Below are positions 46,601 to 49,365 of a DNA stretch of 64,000 nt, piece by piece. A model generated the notes under the pieces. It was not told the DNA's origin, ran no database searches, and worked only from the letters and a program-made list of their open reading frames with translations. Source of the stretch: Branchinecta lynchi (Eukaryota > Arthropoda > Branchiopoda > Anostraca > Branchinectidae); contig JAKZAP010000018.1 in NCBI GenBank assembly GCA_023053575.1, forward strand, positions 19,992,202 through 20,056,201, in the 5' to 3' direction. Within the stretch, counting starts at the first letter, position 1. Each line of letters opens with the position of its first letter. The position numbers were made by a program, and so were the translations under genes.

Positions 46601-46819
46601 AGGGCCTAATACCGATTTAAGCTCAACTGAAATAAAGTGGTCAACAACATGTTAAAAGTTATGATTGGTAAAGCTGGCTCTGATCCAGATTAACCCAAGC
46701 CTAGCCTGCAAACTCTTTCAGACTTACTTAAATGGCTGGAATCTTCATAAGCAGTATGAACATCTGACACTATATCTGGCTTGGATAGTTTTGGAAGAAC
46801 TGGTTCGCAATCTTCGTCC
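13446..46819 (-). CDS. SENP1: SENP1-like SUMO protease gene (12 coding exons seen)
   Basis: Cysteine protease of the Ulp1/SENP family (C48). Known family members mature SUMO precursors and strip SUMO from nuclear proteins. Joining exons 46,728-46,819, 46,287-46,351, 44,456-44,798, 39,450-39,619, 35,502-35,587, 34,012-34,105, 31,966-32,177, 23,782-23,992, 20,077-20,199, 18,395-18,535, 14,913-15,137 and 13,446-13,610 (read on the - strand) gives an open frame of about 641 residues. Every join has GT-AG signals and matching phase. The last 270 residues match SENP1/SENP2: WLNDE/VINFY, FNTFF, VKRWTRK, LGVHW (catalytic His), YYDSMG (catalytic Asp), [14 protein letters not shown] (Gln and Cys) and a PYFRRRM ending. 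The N-terminal half is divergent and basic, with a likely nuclear signal (QRKKKEQ). The start codon is not in these exons; total length is close to vertebrate SENP1. All catalytic residues are intact. Confidence 0.93.
13681..13745. mobile_element. fragment of CGGCCCTTCTTGG foldback family
   Basis: GGATACGTCAGCTGAATTTTA, then TATTTCGGCCCTTCTTGG and CAAGGGTCCTCTTCAGG. This matches one arm of the elements at 23,525 and 39,143; the second arm is missing. It lies in the last SENP intron. Confidence 0.6.
14355..14705 (+). repeat. ACCCATCACTTATTCACTT repeat, copy 1
   Basis: GGACAATCTAGTTACCCATC opens the copy. It then holds CGTTGTTCCGCTATTCACG, GGTACCTCTATGCGCTTGTA, ACTGAAAAGCCACG and GACGGTCGCAGATATTCTGA. 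Parts match 29,748-30,080 and, on the other strand, 39,842-40,065. Intronic in the SENP gene. Confidence 0.55.
14913..15137 (-). CDS. SENP1: SENP1-like exon 11, catalytic His and Asp
   Basis: Acceptor CGTTCTAG|GTGGAC and donor TTGCAG|GTATTT; phase 0 at both ends; 75 residues. It reads [20 protein letters not shown] and later IRYYDSMGS. The His of GVHW and the Asp of YYDSMG are the catalytic pair of the family. It continues with [13 protein letters not shown], matching SENP1 in spacing as well as residues. Confidence 0.95.
15331..15478. mobile_element. palindromic MITE, TACAGTGTAAAAA family, copy 2
   Basis: Starts TACACTGCAGAAAAAATCTT and ends GAAACTTTTTACAGTGTA. The interior is an inverted version of the copy at 10,536, with a small AGCAAAGT duplication near 15,430. 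Confidence 0.75.
15521..15670. mobile_element. 150-bp hAT-like MITE with 8-bp target duplication
   Basis: The ends are CAAGGCCGTATCCAGG and CCTGGATACGAGCCTG. Both sides carry GCACCATA (15,513-15,520 and 15,671-15,678). The interior contains G and C homopolymer runs of 10-14 nt. A perfect 8-bp duplication supports hAT-type insertion. Confidence 0.85.
15990..16055 (+). repeat. LINE-like 3' tail, (AACTG)n
   Basis: TTTTTATGAATAAAATGAACTGAACTGAACTT has the A-rich plus short-unit tail seen at LINE 3' ends in this window. The body upstream (15,760-15,989) has no recognisable protein. Confidence 0.4.
16354..16767. mobile_element. TIR element, AAGGCGTATTCTCGCCG ends
   Basis: AAGGCGTATTCTCGCCGT plus CCCCGAGGACTCC at the left end is mirrored by GGAGTCCTCGGGG plus ACGGCGAGAATACGCCTT at the right, about 33 bp with one mismatch. 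The flanks are consistent with a TTA or TA duplication. The interior has GGGGAGTGACTCCCC-type palindromes and no transposase. Confidence 0.75.
16950..17830 (+). repeat. 136-bp-unit repeat family, block B
   Basis: Degenerate units with GGATTCCGGGCGAACCATTT, GTCCGGCGA and CAGCATGTCTTCTTACC. It then has the family's right-end segment (CCTAAATGTAGGGCTACAGA, AAGTTTCATCAAAATATCTC, CATTCCCTTCGAGAG) up to a GGGATCCC box. A partial second right end follows at 17,950-18,190. Intronic in the SENP gene. Confidence 0.7.
18260..18320 (-). repeat. LINE-like 3' tail on - strand
   Basis: Read on the - strand: CCGTCTAACGTAGACGG (stem-loop), then GTTATAAATAAAATTTAATA. This is the same stem-loop, ATAAATAA and microsatellite arrangement seen at 34,437 (-) and 38,540 (+). 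Confidence 0.5.
18395..18535 (-). CDS. SENP1: SENP1-like exon 10
   Basis: Acceptor TTTTTTCACAG|GTC and donor AGAAAG|GTACTA, phase 0 at both ends, 47 residues. It starts [14 protein letters not shown], contains [12 protein letters not shown] and ends VKRWTRK. This is the SUMO-contacting part of the C48 fold. The conserved WLNDE-(V/I)INFY motif is split by the upstream intron. Confidence 0.95.
18590..19110 (+). repeat. 136-bp-unit repeat family, block C
   Basis: Begins with the header AACAAGACCAAAGGTTTCGA about 60 nt past the exon 10 acceptor. It runs through several units with GGATTCCGGGCAAAC, CAGCATGTCTCCTTACC and CTAATCAACTTCAGATGAAA. Intronic. Confidence 0.7.
19900..19975 (+). repeat. LINE-like 3' tail, (ATTTC)n
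   Basis: TTACGGATTAAACCATCATTTCATTTCATTTCAT ends a stretch of AT-rich, noncoding LINE-like 3' UTR. No ORF2 remnant was recognised immediately upstream. Confidence 0.4.
20077..20199 (-). CDS. SENP1: SENP1-like exon 9
   Basis: Acceptor TTCTTATTTAG|TCC and donor GATGAG|GTAGGT, phase 0, 41 residues. It includes [20 protein letters not shown] and ends GVRWLNDE. This is the start of the protease domain; the Trp of WLNDE lines the active-site tunnel in SENP structures (family knowledge). Confidence 0.93.
20200..23524. other. intronic stretch without recognised gene
   Basis: Holds a reverse LINE-like tail at 20,445-20,480. A segment at 22,042-22,290 is bounded by an 18-nt poly-G and a 17-nt poly-C run and followed by GTGACGCCCCTGG, which looks like an hAT terminus remnant. 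A purine-rich ACGCAACGC-containing stretch lies near 23,100 and a (CTAT)n tail at 23,327-23,348. None of the ORFs looks like a protein family. Confidence 0.4.
23525..23715. mobile_element. CGGCCCTTCTTGG foldback element, full copy
   Basis: ACGAATACGTCAGC...TTAGCAGCGATTTTCGGCCC faces GGGCCGAAATATCGCTGCTAA...AGCTGACGTATCCGTT, so the unit can fold into a long hairpin. It is followed by the family flank GTTTCAAAGTCAGCTTGGGC. It sits about 65 nt from SENP exon 8. Confidence 0.75.
23782..23992 (-). CDS. SENP1: SENP1-like exon 8, coiled-coil linker
   Basis: Acceptor TTGTTTAG|GGAGAA and donor ATGGAG|GTAATT; it takes two bases from exon 7 to complete a Leu codon. Seventy residues follow, rich in Glu, Gln and Arg ([20 protein letters not shown]), as in the helical linker before the SENP1 protease domain. 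It ends LPPMTPEME, corresponding to the FPEITEEME of SENP1. Confidence 0.9.
24449..24859 (+). repeat. GTTAAAGGACA element with peptide-like core, copy 1
   Basis: Starts GTTAAAGGACATATCTTACC and ends CTTCCTTTAG. It matches 44,073-44,433 on the other strand end to end. Both copies keep similar short frames (SIRKTGYVN... and RKRLKTA). No full gene is present. It lies in the largest SENP intron. Confidence 0.6.
25270..26361 (+). CDS. LINE ORF1, zinc-knuckle nucleic-acid-binding protein
   Basis: 363 residues. LINE ORF1 proteins bind the element RNA and act as chaperones in the particle (family knowledge). The C-terminus has three Cys/His clusters: [14 protein letters not shown] from residue 297 (C-X2-C-X4-H-X4-C), [16 protein letters not shown], and [15 protein letters not shown]. 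The central part ([18 protein letters not shown]) resembles an RRM-like fold but I cannot confirm it. Its TGA at 26,359-26,361 overlaps an ATG of ORF2 as ATGA. The start was chosen as the first ATG of the open frame; upstream sequence is short and noncoding. Confidence 0.85.
   Translation: MSATSDDDTYVYSAVLNFIQVNIEAGIDDETIIKHAVDFFENSIISSAKTSFYAVAVPSEICPKRIGNKAVTSNLRDIVDLFHRCDSEEITVPVYVIRLPTEVPVIPAVAYSRLAVKVNKISQVLDVVNAKLTTYELNFPQLPTHSGHTAETQATVVISNVPKTLDNPAKRRELINKIQGHEAISSVRHSRDKLFVTIDDIAVDDFCKAVPSVLANSKAKMIEKKWYGLLKGISTDYDISCLAECSGVTGASRLGNSHAVKLSFGDLASKTNALKDGLKIDYELLRVFEYHEIPRCCYKCRAPDHIAANCKSPTVKCARCSGPHESAKDSPCSLTPKCANCDGDHVSFSLRCPILRSLITASK
26322..29009 (+). CDS. LINE ORF2, AP-like endonuclease and reverse transcriptase
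   Basis: Up to 895 residues; the start may instead be the internal Met at 26,358, which overlaps the ORF1 stop as ATGA. The N-terminal endonuclease has QEH (Glu49), IGDLNCD (Asp160, Asn162) and YDHMPL (Asp228, His229), where the usual Ser before DH is Tyr. The reverse transcriptase spans about residues 480-740: [26 protein letters not shown] (Asp599), [14 protein letters not shown] and the catalytic YADDLLL (Asp696, Asp697). No RNase H follows; the C-terminal 150 residues are typical LINE thumb and tail ([10 protein letters not shown]). No internal stop, so the protein could be functional. Confidence 0.92.
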   Translation: MSDSALSHHCFQMTDTSVSLCSFNINGTKDKDVCIDQLLNNFDIVLLQEHLLPGVSVNFLRRSPEHIVFTTSARRTRGRPSGGLACIIKRRLSFLSPQCYGSDENYLAIRIGDVVLINTYLPHNKNTLASFTSFAKACKKLDNLITGIEKLGFDWVLIGDLNCDITSASHRSETLLECIPPGFRIATKDLPFTYIHSSGSQSNLDHCLCSAAITISSVHVDEDERDYDHMPLSLTVRITSKLVLNAPQSQDRNWFERRNWNRANWPLYLTTLASLLSTIRVPYNLLCCGVHSPSARLQLNMYYLQIISCMKKAERAAVPNERVRCRTRKPMWSYDPNLKKVKNQAKLWLRIWIACGRPSCGNVFEIKRKTKSAYKRQIRSVRESGACFPTSSHDWKRVLNSSKFDDYNNDNIPQSSWTQHYLNVFSRVNFAVHHHYSQLLSICFRTKVEQKHVPPVSVADIVNSIKRLKSSSVDIDGISVWHLHKDSPDLINHLQLLCQMCLCSSLVPDSFLCGTVTSVLKRGKDPNKCDSYRPITVACNISKVFEYILLPSVIDHVNYDANQFGFKKGIGCQHAHRALAVLLKDVHTKGQSLHICALDISKAFDTVVHSQALLSLYQLGINISVISVLRFWYSNSYVRLKSNGHIFGNIPVKCGVRQGGVLSPYIFNACIASVLTKIPSSCFFGFSELSYLAYADDLLLISRSKSSLERNVRLVGSLFKDIGLALNIAKCEYLSFNNDQCASSLNCGSFAIPRVKMFKWLGISVCDSLASIRRKFLSDTKDKLRIGYAKIVANRGRFSRRGMAKLYSSFCDHAVLSASGLYPIFTKTDLKQMRVDYFRYCKFLLYLPRSVRNRRLVNRYGASDILCSLENLQTNIGADACFRLGAHHGLIRLFH
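29748..30080. mobile_element. foldback element, ACCCATCACTTATTCACTT ends
   Basis: GGACAATCTAGTTACCCATC with ACTTATTCACTTAAAATTT on the left is mirrored by AATTTAAGTGAATAAGTGAT and GAACTAGATTATCC on the right. Central parts match 14,355-14,705 and 39,842-40,065. No coding capacity. Confidence 0.65.
30115..30180 (-). repeat. LINE-like 3' tail on - strand, (GAAACT)n
   Basis: Read on the - strand, the sequence is AATCCAATGAAACTGAAACTGAAACTACG. A short repeating tail of this kind marks the 3' end of a truncated retrotransposon. Confidence 0.35.
30471..31928 (+). repeat. long non-autonomous repeat with terminal hairpin, copy 1
   Basis: Begins AACAAGAGCTGTAAGCTCAT then ATGGCCCTTGC, and ends at a hairpin (GGCACTTGGCCGGAAGG, CAAGTGCC). 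The interior has repeated AAGTTTCATCNTGATCNCTCC and TCTGATATGCCTGCCAA segments, poly-C runs and a (GACC)n run. The copy at 41,308-42,868 shares both ends and the interior. It has no protein-coding frame. Class is unassigned; a 3' hairpin suggests a Helitron-like end but the CTRR terminus is not consistent. Confidence 0.6.
31966..32177 (-). CDS. SENP1: SENP1-like exon 7, SIM-like motifs
   Basis: Acceptor CCTTTTCAG|CAAG and donor CACCCT|GTAAGT; phase 0 in, phase 2 out. It encodes [11 protein letters not shown], then [12 protein letters not shown] and [19 protein letters not shown] has the hydrophobic core plus acidic tail expected of a SUMO-interacting motif (inference). WIDTL aligns with the WIKEL block that precedes the linker helix in SENP1. 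The repeat at 30,471-31,928 ends only about 38 nt beyond its donor. Confidence 0.9.
32600..32665 (+). repeat. LINE-like 3' tail, (AAATA/CAGATA)n
   Basis: TTATTTATAAGCGGGCATAAATAAACAAACAGATAAATAG: the same GCGGG-CATAAATAAA end signature found at 38,570 and 10,270. Confidence 0.45.
33161..33872. mobile_element. hAT-like element with 8-bp target duplication, contains nested insert
   Basis: Begins CAGAGTTGGGCAAATT and ends GGATTCACCCATCTCTG. Flanks are GATATAAC (33,153-33,160) and GATGTAAC (33,873-33,880), seven of eight identical. The interior matches 12,954-13,380 except for an insert of about 300 bp at 33,365-33,655. Confidence 0.8.
33365..33655 (-). mobile_element. GAGCCTCGTTT element, copy 2, nested in hAT-like element
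   Basis: Left end GAGCCTCGTTTATGTTGC and right end CAAAAACGAGGCTCAG form inverted repeats. It matches 12,005-12,200 on the opposite strand. The surrounding hAT copy is continuous on both sides when compared with 12,954-13,380, so this is a later insertion. Confidence 0.7.
34012..34105 (-). CDS. SENP1: SENP1-like exon 6
   Basis: Acceptor GCTTTTTCTAG|GCCA and donor CCGAAG|GTAAAA. Phase agrees with both neighbours (CG from exon 5 plus G). It encodes [20 protein letters not shown] and [11 protein letters not shown], a Ser/Pro-rich disordered stretch with several possible SP/TP phosphosites. It has no recognised domain. Confidence 0.85.
34437..34500 (-). repeat. LINE-like 3' tail on - strand, (TTAC)n
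   Basis: On the - strand: ACTCCGCTTTCTGAAAACGG then CGGGTTATAAATAAATTACT. A short stem-loop, ATAAATAA and a microsatellite follow one another. Confidence 0.5.
34565..34920 (+). pseudogene. broken LINE ORF2 C-terminal remnant
   Basis: In one frame the sequence reads [20 protein letters not shown], then a stop, then [20 protein letters not shown] and [20 protein letters not shown]. This is the well-known RRRWLGHVLRM ... RGRPxxTW ... W C-terminal block of LINE ORF2 proteins. The internal TGA near 34,699 and the missing upstream domains make it a dead fragment. The - strand ORF 34,625-35,173 is a shadow of it plus the adjacent MITE. Confidence 0.75.
35161..35463. mobile_element. MITE, GTGTTCCACCCT family, copy 3
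   Basis: GAGCGTGTTCCACCCTTTT at the left and AGGGTGGAACACGCTC at the right are inverted repeats of 16 bp. Interior boxes CGTTCCAACC, CTTACCACGCTAGGGAGCG and CGACGTCATG are shared with the other copies. It ends about 40 nt from SENP exon 5. Confidence 0.85.
35502..35587 (-). CDS. SENP1: SENP1-like exon 5
   Basis: Acceptor TTTTTTTTAG|CCGG and donor GATCG|GTAAGT; phase 0 in, phase 2 out. It encodes [20 protein letters not shown] and ASKGGVID. The RYKDLLEKF helix resembles the YRQLLQ-type helix in the N-terminal half of SENP1/2. Confidence 0.88.
35690..35865 (+). repeat. CAGATAACA repeat family, copy 2 (partial)
   Basis: GGTACTTCACTGTCAAAAG, then TTTCAACAGATGACAC, and a CTGCTGACTTTTT end. It is related to 36,240-36,660 and 40,840-41,110. 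Confidence 0.5.
36167..36665 (+). repeat. CAGATAACA repeat family with internal 131-bp duplication
   Basis: CTTTTCTGGATTAGCTCCAG and TACTGGATTGCTCCTTAGTC occur twice (36,182 and 36,309), as do GATGGTACTTCACTGTCAGA boxes. The right part repeats the CAGCATCTGCTGACTTTATT and AACAGGTAACA motifs of the family. The open + frame here is a product of the duplication and not a gene. Confidence 0.55.
36820..37990 (+). repeat. 136-bp-unit repeat family, block D (longest)
   Basis: Contains the header (AACAAGACCTAAAGTTTCGA), six or more units whose CAGCATG(T/C)CTTCTTAC boxes lie at 37,322, 37,458, 37,593 and 37,731 (spacing about 136), and the right-end segment. That segment runs from CCTAAATGTAGGGCTACAGA through a (GGAC)n run to GGGATCCC. 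This copy best shows the full architecture. Confidence 0.8.
38535..38602 (+). repeat. LINE-like 3' tail with stem-loop
   Basis: ACTCCGCTGTTACGCAAAAA then GCGGGTCATAAATAAA and a run of about 20 A. It is the clearest copy of the recurring stem-loop, ATAAATAA and simple-tail end. Confidence 0.6.
38850..39125 (+). pseudogene. 5'-truncated LINE ORF2 C-terminus with (ATT)n tail
   Basis: Reads [10 protein letters not shown], a stop, then [20 protein letters not shown] and [16 protein letters not shown], the usual CR1-like ending (FxNRVVxxWNSLPxxVVxAxSxNxFK). TAG is followed by a short 3' UTR, GGGCAATAAATC and (TATTAT)n at 39,100-39,125. It has an in-frame stop and lacks EN and RT. Confidence 0.8.
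39143..39262. mobile_element. CGGCCCTTCTTGG foldback family copy
   Basis: ACGAATATGTCAGCTGCATT and TATATATCGGCCC face GGGCCGAACTATCGC and AGCAGCTGACTTATCC. Arms of about 50 nt flank a loop at GGATCTTGAAGAGG. Confidence 0.7.
39450..39619 (-). CDS. SENP1: SENP1-like exon 4
   Basis: Acceptor TTCTTTTTCAG|TGGC and donor AACAAT|GTTAGT (a less common +3 T). It completes a Val codon from exon 3 and encodes [20 protein letters not shown] then [16 protein letters not shown]. Basic and probably disordered; possible nuclear-targeting region. Phase matches both neighbours. Confidence 0.87.
39842..40070 (-). repeat. ACCCATCACTTATTCACTT-related repeat, partial copy
   Basis: On the - strand it shares ACTGAAAAGCCGCATTTCG, CGTCATAGTAAAATTTTCG and ATATTCTGAACGTCAT with 14,560-14,690. 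The outer terminus reads GGACAATCTAGTTGACG. Confidence 0.5.
40805..41115 (+). repeat. CAGATAACA repeat family, copy 4
   Basis: CTGTCAGAAGTTTCATAGCA, AGATAACACAGGGACACGC, GTTTCAACAGATATAGC, and the CTGCTGACTTTTCCGACATC end match the inverted copy at 9,935-10,135. Confidence 0.65.
41308..42868 (+). repeat. long non-autonomous repeat with terminal hairpin, copy 2
   Basis: Begins AACAAGAGCTGTAAGCTGAT then ATGGCACTTGC. It ends in GGCACTTGAGCCAGAGGC then TGCAAGTGCC, a perfect-stem hairpin, followed by ATAAAAAGCTAG. The interior holds at least three tandem versions of a roughly 300-bp segment (AGCAAGTTTCACTCCGATCC, poly-C, TTGTCGGAT). No coding frame. Confidence 0.65.
43005..43308. mobile_element. 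MITE, GTGTTCCACCCT family, copy 4
   Basis: GAGCGTGTTCCACCCGTC at the left and AGAGTGGCACACGCTC at the right. It contains ACGTGACGTCATTCGTAGTA with the TGACGTCA palindrome. It abuts the next TIR element by 12 nt. Confidence 0.8.
43321..43731. mobile_element. TIR element built of ATACCATGGTAT palindromes
   Basis: Starts GTTGCGTTTTTGCAGATACC and ends GGTATCAGCAAAAACGCAAC; the arms match at 27 of 28 positions. Inside are repeated GCAGTTATCGTGGTATC and GATACCATGGTATC units in both directions. No coding capacity. Confidence 0.8.
43735..44078 (-). repeat. GTTAAAGGACA-related element, copy 2
   Basis: Contains GAAAATTACACACGGCTTCG (compare GGTGTCGAAAACGGCTT in copy 1) and ends AGTACGACATGTCCTTTAA. 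It is joined head to tail with the next copy at the palindrome TCCTTTAAAGGA. Confidence 0.5.
44073..44433 (-). repeat. GTTAAAGGACA-related element, copy 3
   Basis: Read on the - strand it matches 24,449-24,859 throughout, including GCCGTGTTTCGCTACC, SIRK-like and RKRLKTA-encoding segments and the CTACTTCCGTA terminus. It lies about 22 nt outside the exon 3 donor. Confidence 0.6.
44456..44798 (-). CDS. SENP1: SENP1-like exon 3
   Basis: Acceptor CTTGTTTTACAG|GATG and donor TCGATTG|GTAAGT; phase 0 in, phase 1 out; 114 residues. [13 protein letters not shown] has a SIM-like VVCEI core. [17 protein letters not shown] is a likely bipartite nuclear signal. [18 protein letters not shown] and [10 protein letters not shown] carry SP sites. 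The acceptor's upstream sequence is part of repeat block E. Confidence 0.88.
44805..45745 (+). repeat. 136-bp-unit repeat family, block E
   Basis: Header CAAGACCGAAGGTTTCGGTG then GGGATCCCA starts only about 7 nt outside the exon 3 acceptor. Several units follow (GGATTCCGGGCGAACTATTT, CAGCATGTCTTCTTACCCCT), then the right end with CCTAAATGTTGAGCTACAC and CATTCCCTTCGAGAG. Confidence 0.75.
45750..46035 (+). pseudogene. 5'-truncated LINE ORF2 end, (GAA)n tail, copy 1
   Basis: CCAGTGCTCCCATCACCAGA onward matches 61,755-62,025 almost base for base: an ORF2 C-terminus ([14 protein letters not shown]) and an ATATAAGTAGGC stop region. A CCGATGCCACACTGTAAAGA end with a GAAGAAGAAG tail then follows. 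Only the last 85 or so codons are present. Confidence 0.7.
46287..46351 (-). CDS. SENP1: SENP1-like exon 2
   Basis: Acceptor ATTCCTTTTCAG|ACTC and donor GATGAT|GTAAGT. It completes an Asn codon from exon 1 and encodes [20 protein letters not shown] plus D. It contains a KEN tripeptide (NKENV), a possible APC/C degron (inference). Phase agrees with both neighbours. Confidence 0.82.
46728..46819 (-). CDS. SENP1: SENP1-like first recognised coding exon
   Basis: Acceptor TTTTTCCTTTCAG|GGAC and donor CATTTAA|GTAAGT. It encodes [20 protein letters not shown] and [10 protein letters not shown]. There is no in-frame Met, so at least one exon lies upstream; the incoming phase needs two bases from it. 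The 5' 35 nt of this exon, with its acceptor, are repeated at about 47,245-47,279 by a local duplication. Confidence 0.8.
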
Positions 46820-47704
46820 CTGAAAGGAAAAATCTAGTAAATAGTCTGATAAGGTAAGAAAAAAACAAACAAGAGGAGAGTAAGGCAATTTTTATGTCAA
46901 AGGCTTAACTAGGCTACTATAGCAGTAAGAATTTTACTAACAACACAGATAAAACCAAAAACGCATTAAAATTTGTACTGGGACACGGGGTAAGGGCCAG
47001 CTATGTCAATTTTCATCCTTTATGTACAGTTCATGGAGGGTATCCCTTCCTGGAAAGCAAGCTGTGTATTCAACGTCCAGTGGAACCAGAGGCATAACTA
47101 GCCAAAAAATTTGTTTTGGGAGGAACGAGGCATTTACCAACTGGCTGGTAATTTTTACAGACTTTTTCTGCAGAAAAAACGATGTTTTTCAGAAAAGCCG
47201 ACTATTTTGACAAAATAGTCGGGTCGAGAGCTTAGGTCGGTTCGATAGTTTTGGAAGAACTGGTTCGTACTCTTCGTCCCTGAAAGGAAAAATCTAGTAA
47301 ATAGTCTGATAAGGTAAGAAAAAAACAAACAAGAGGAGAGTAAGGCAATTTTTATGTCAAAGGCTTAACTAGGCTACTATAGCAGTAAGGAATGTTGCTA
47401 ACAACACAGATAAAACCAAAAACAAATTAAAATTTGTACTGGGACACGGGGTAAGGGCCAGCTATGTCAATTTTCACCCTTTATGTACAGTTCATGGAGG
47501 GTATCCCTTCCTGAAAAGCAAGCTGTGTATTCAACATCCAGTGGAACCAGAGGCATAACTAGCCAAAAAATTTGTTTTGGGGGGAACGAGGCATTTACCA
47601 ACTGGCTGGTAATTTTTACCGACTTTTTCTGCAGAAAAAACGATGTTTTTCAGAAAAGCCGACTATTTTGACAAAATAGTTGGGTCGAGAGCTTAGGTCG
47701 GTTG
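46785..47704. repeat. tandem duplication of a 460-bp unit containing exon edge
   Basis: Copies 46,785-47,244 and 47,245-47,704 are nearly identical: ATAGTTTTGGAAGAACTGG, GGAAAAATCTAGTAAATAGT, GTACTGGGACACGGGGTAAG, AACTGGCTGGTAATTTTTAC. They differ by single bases and one inserted base. The unit includes the start of SENP exon 46,728-46,819 with its splice acceptor, so the second copy carries a pseudo-exon without a donor. Confidence 0.9.
47245..47279 (-). pseudogene. duplicated partial SENP exon (pseudo-exon)
   Basis: CCTTTCAG|GGACGAAGAGTACGAACC, then GTTCTTCCAAAACTATC, encodes [12 protein letters not shown] in place of [12 protein letters not shown]. It then runs into the duplication junction with no nearby GT donor. 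The acceptor is intact, so mis-splicing into it is conceivable. Confidence 0.75.
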
Positions 47705-48095
47705 GACTGAGCTCCCGCCTCAGTCCACAGCCTGGTTAACCGATGGCAAATCGTGCAAAACCAACAGCTTATAAAAACTTAGGTTGGTTAACCGTAGGAA
47801 GAAACGACTTATAGTGGGAAATCTTGTAGGTCGGTTAACTGGACGACGGCAAAAATGCAGCTAATTTTATGGCCAGGCGCTCTACCCTCTCTACTCTGGA
47901 TAAGTCAATTTTGTTTACAGACTTCCAAACTGAAGAGTTGTGGTCAATTATTGGGTGCACTATTGTCTTACAGAATGGAAATTCTGTGTAATAAACTTCG
48001 AAAAACTCTGACTAATCATCAAAAGACAATGATCAGCGTTTTTTGAAGCAATACTGCTCATTAAATTTTAGTTCTGTATCAAATAAAACTTCAAG

Positions 48096-48383
48096 CTTGC
48101 CTCATCCATGCTACCTAGTGGCAATTTTATTGAAAAGGGTAGAGTAAATCCAATAGGAATGAAGTGACTTTGACAAAACTATGTATCTTGGGAGTGGTCT
48201 GATATTTTGGAAATTAGAAAACGATGTTGGACAGAAAATAAAATCAGGTTCAGGTATATTTTGATCTAGGATGGGAAGACAACACTATTCCACACTAACC
48301 AGTCTCAATTCAACCAAATATCACAGGGTAGCATGCCCATGCCCAAAAATTGGTATTCATGTATGACTGGTGCAACCTCTCTA
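48096..48383 (+). repeat. solo arm of the GTNNAACCAGTCATAC long-TIR family
   Basis: CTTGCCTCATCCATGCTACC to GTATTCATGTATGACTGGTG matches the right arm of the element at 53,004-54,377 (CTTCATCCACTCTTCCTAG to GTGTATGACTGG), including GATCTAGGATNGGA and CCATGCCCAAAAATTG. Confidence 0.65.
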
Positions 48384-48407
48384 CTACAGGGGAGAGAATC
48401 AAGATTA

Positions 48408-48718
48408 GCTGCATTTTAGCATTCCTGAGGACTGTATCCATTTTCGCATGCTTTTTGCTATAGACTTTGACCTGTGAGTTCGAACAGCAAAAACGCCTTA
48501 TAAGCTAGTTTCGTCTGGCTAACTAAAAAAGGCAAATTAGTGCTCTGGTGTGGGGACTTTGTTGCATTTTAGCATTACTGTGGACTGTAGCCATTTTTGC
48601 ACGGCGCTTATGCATGCTTTTTGCTGTAGACTTTGGCCTCTGGGTTCGAACAGCAAAAACTTCTTATAAGCTAGTTCTGTCTGGCTAACTAAAAATGGCA
48701 AATTAGTAGCCTACTTTG
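48408..48718 (+). repeat. tandem duplication, about 160-bp unit
   Basis: Two copies of GCATTTTAGCATT...GGACTGTA, CATGCTTTTTGCT, GTTCGAACAGCAAAAAC and GTCTGGCTAACTAAAAA lie in direct orientation, starting near 48,410 and 48,572. The second has a GGCGCTTATG insertion. Confidence 0.75.
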
Positions 48719-49365
48719 GTGAGGGACAACCTAAAAACAGCTTACTTCCTGGTTTTTAACTAGTGTGCTAACTAGCCCAGTAGTCTAGTACACTAGCCCC
48801 ATTTCAGGCACAGTGCTCAAACGTCTAGCACCATGCCTGGGTGCTGAACGTGCACGCACTGTACCTTGGATTTCATGTATGGTGCATGGATTTCAGTATA
48901 CAGTGCATACAGAAAAAACACAGTTTCTGTCATCACAACTGAGCACCGGCTCGGACAGGGCTGAAATTACTACTATGAATTAGAGAAATCAAAGACAATC
49001 CTTTATATATTTTTCACAACAAAAACAAAAGGGCTCTAATGATGATGGAGATGAAAAACCTAACAGCACCCTATCTATTTTCCATGTATTTTCCCTATCT
49101 ATTCCCCAAGAGCCAATATTCTGGTTGGCTGCTAGGTAGAAAAAGCTGAGGCACAGGACACTTTGCATGCAAAACCCTTGACTATGTAGAAAAGGAAATG
49201 AGGTTTTTCACATCTGTAATCAGTCGAGCCCTTTTGTTCTTGTTGTGAAAAATATATAAAGGGTTGTCTTTGATTTCTCTAATTCATGGTAGCAATTTTA
49301 GCCCTGTCCGAGCTGGTGCTCAGTTGTTATGACAGAAACTGTGTTTTTGATGTATGCACTGTATA

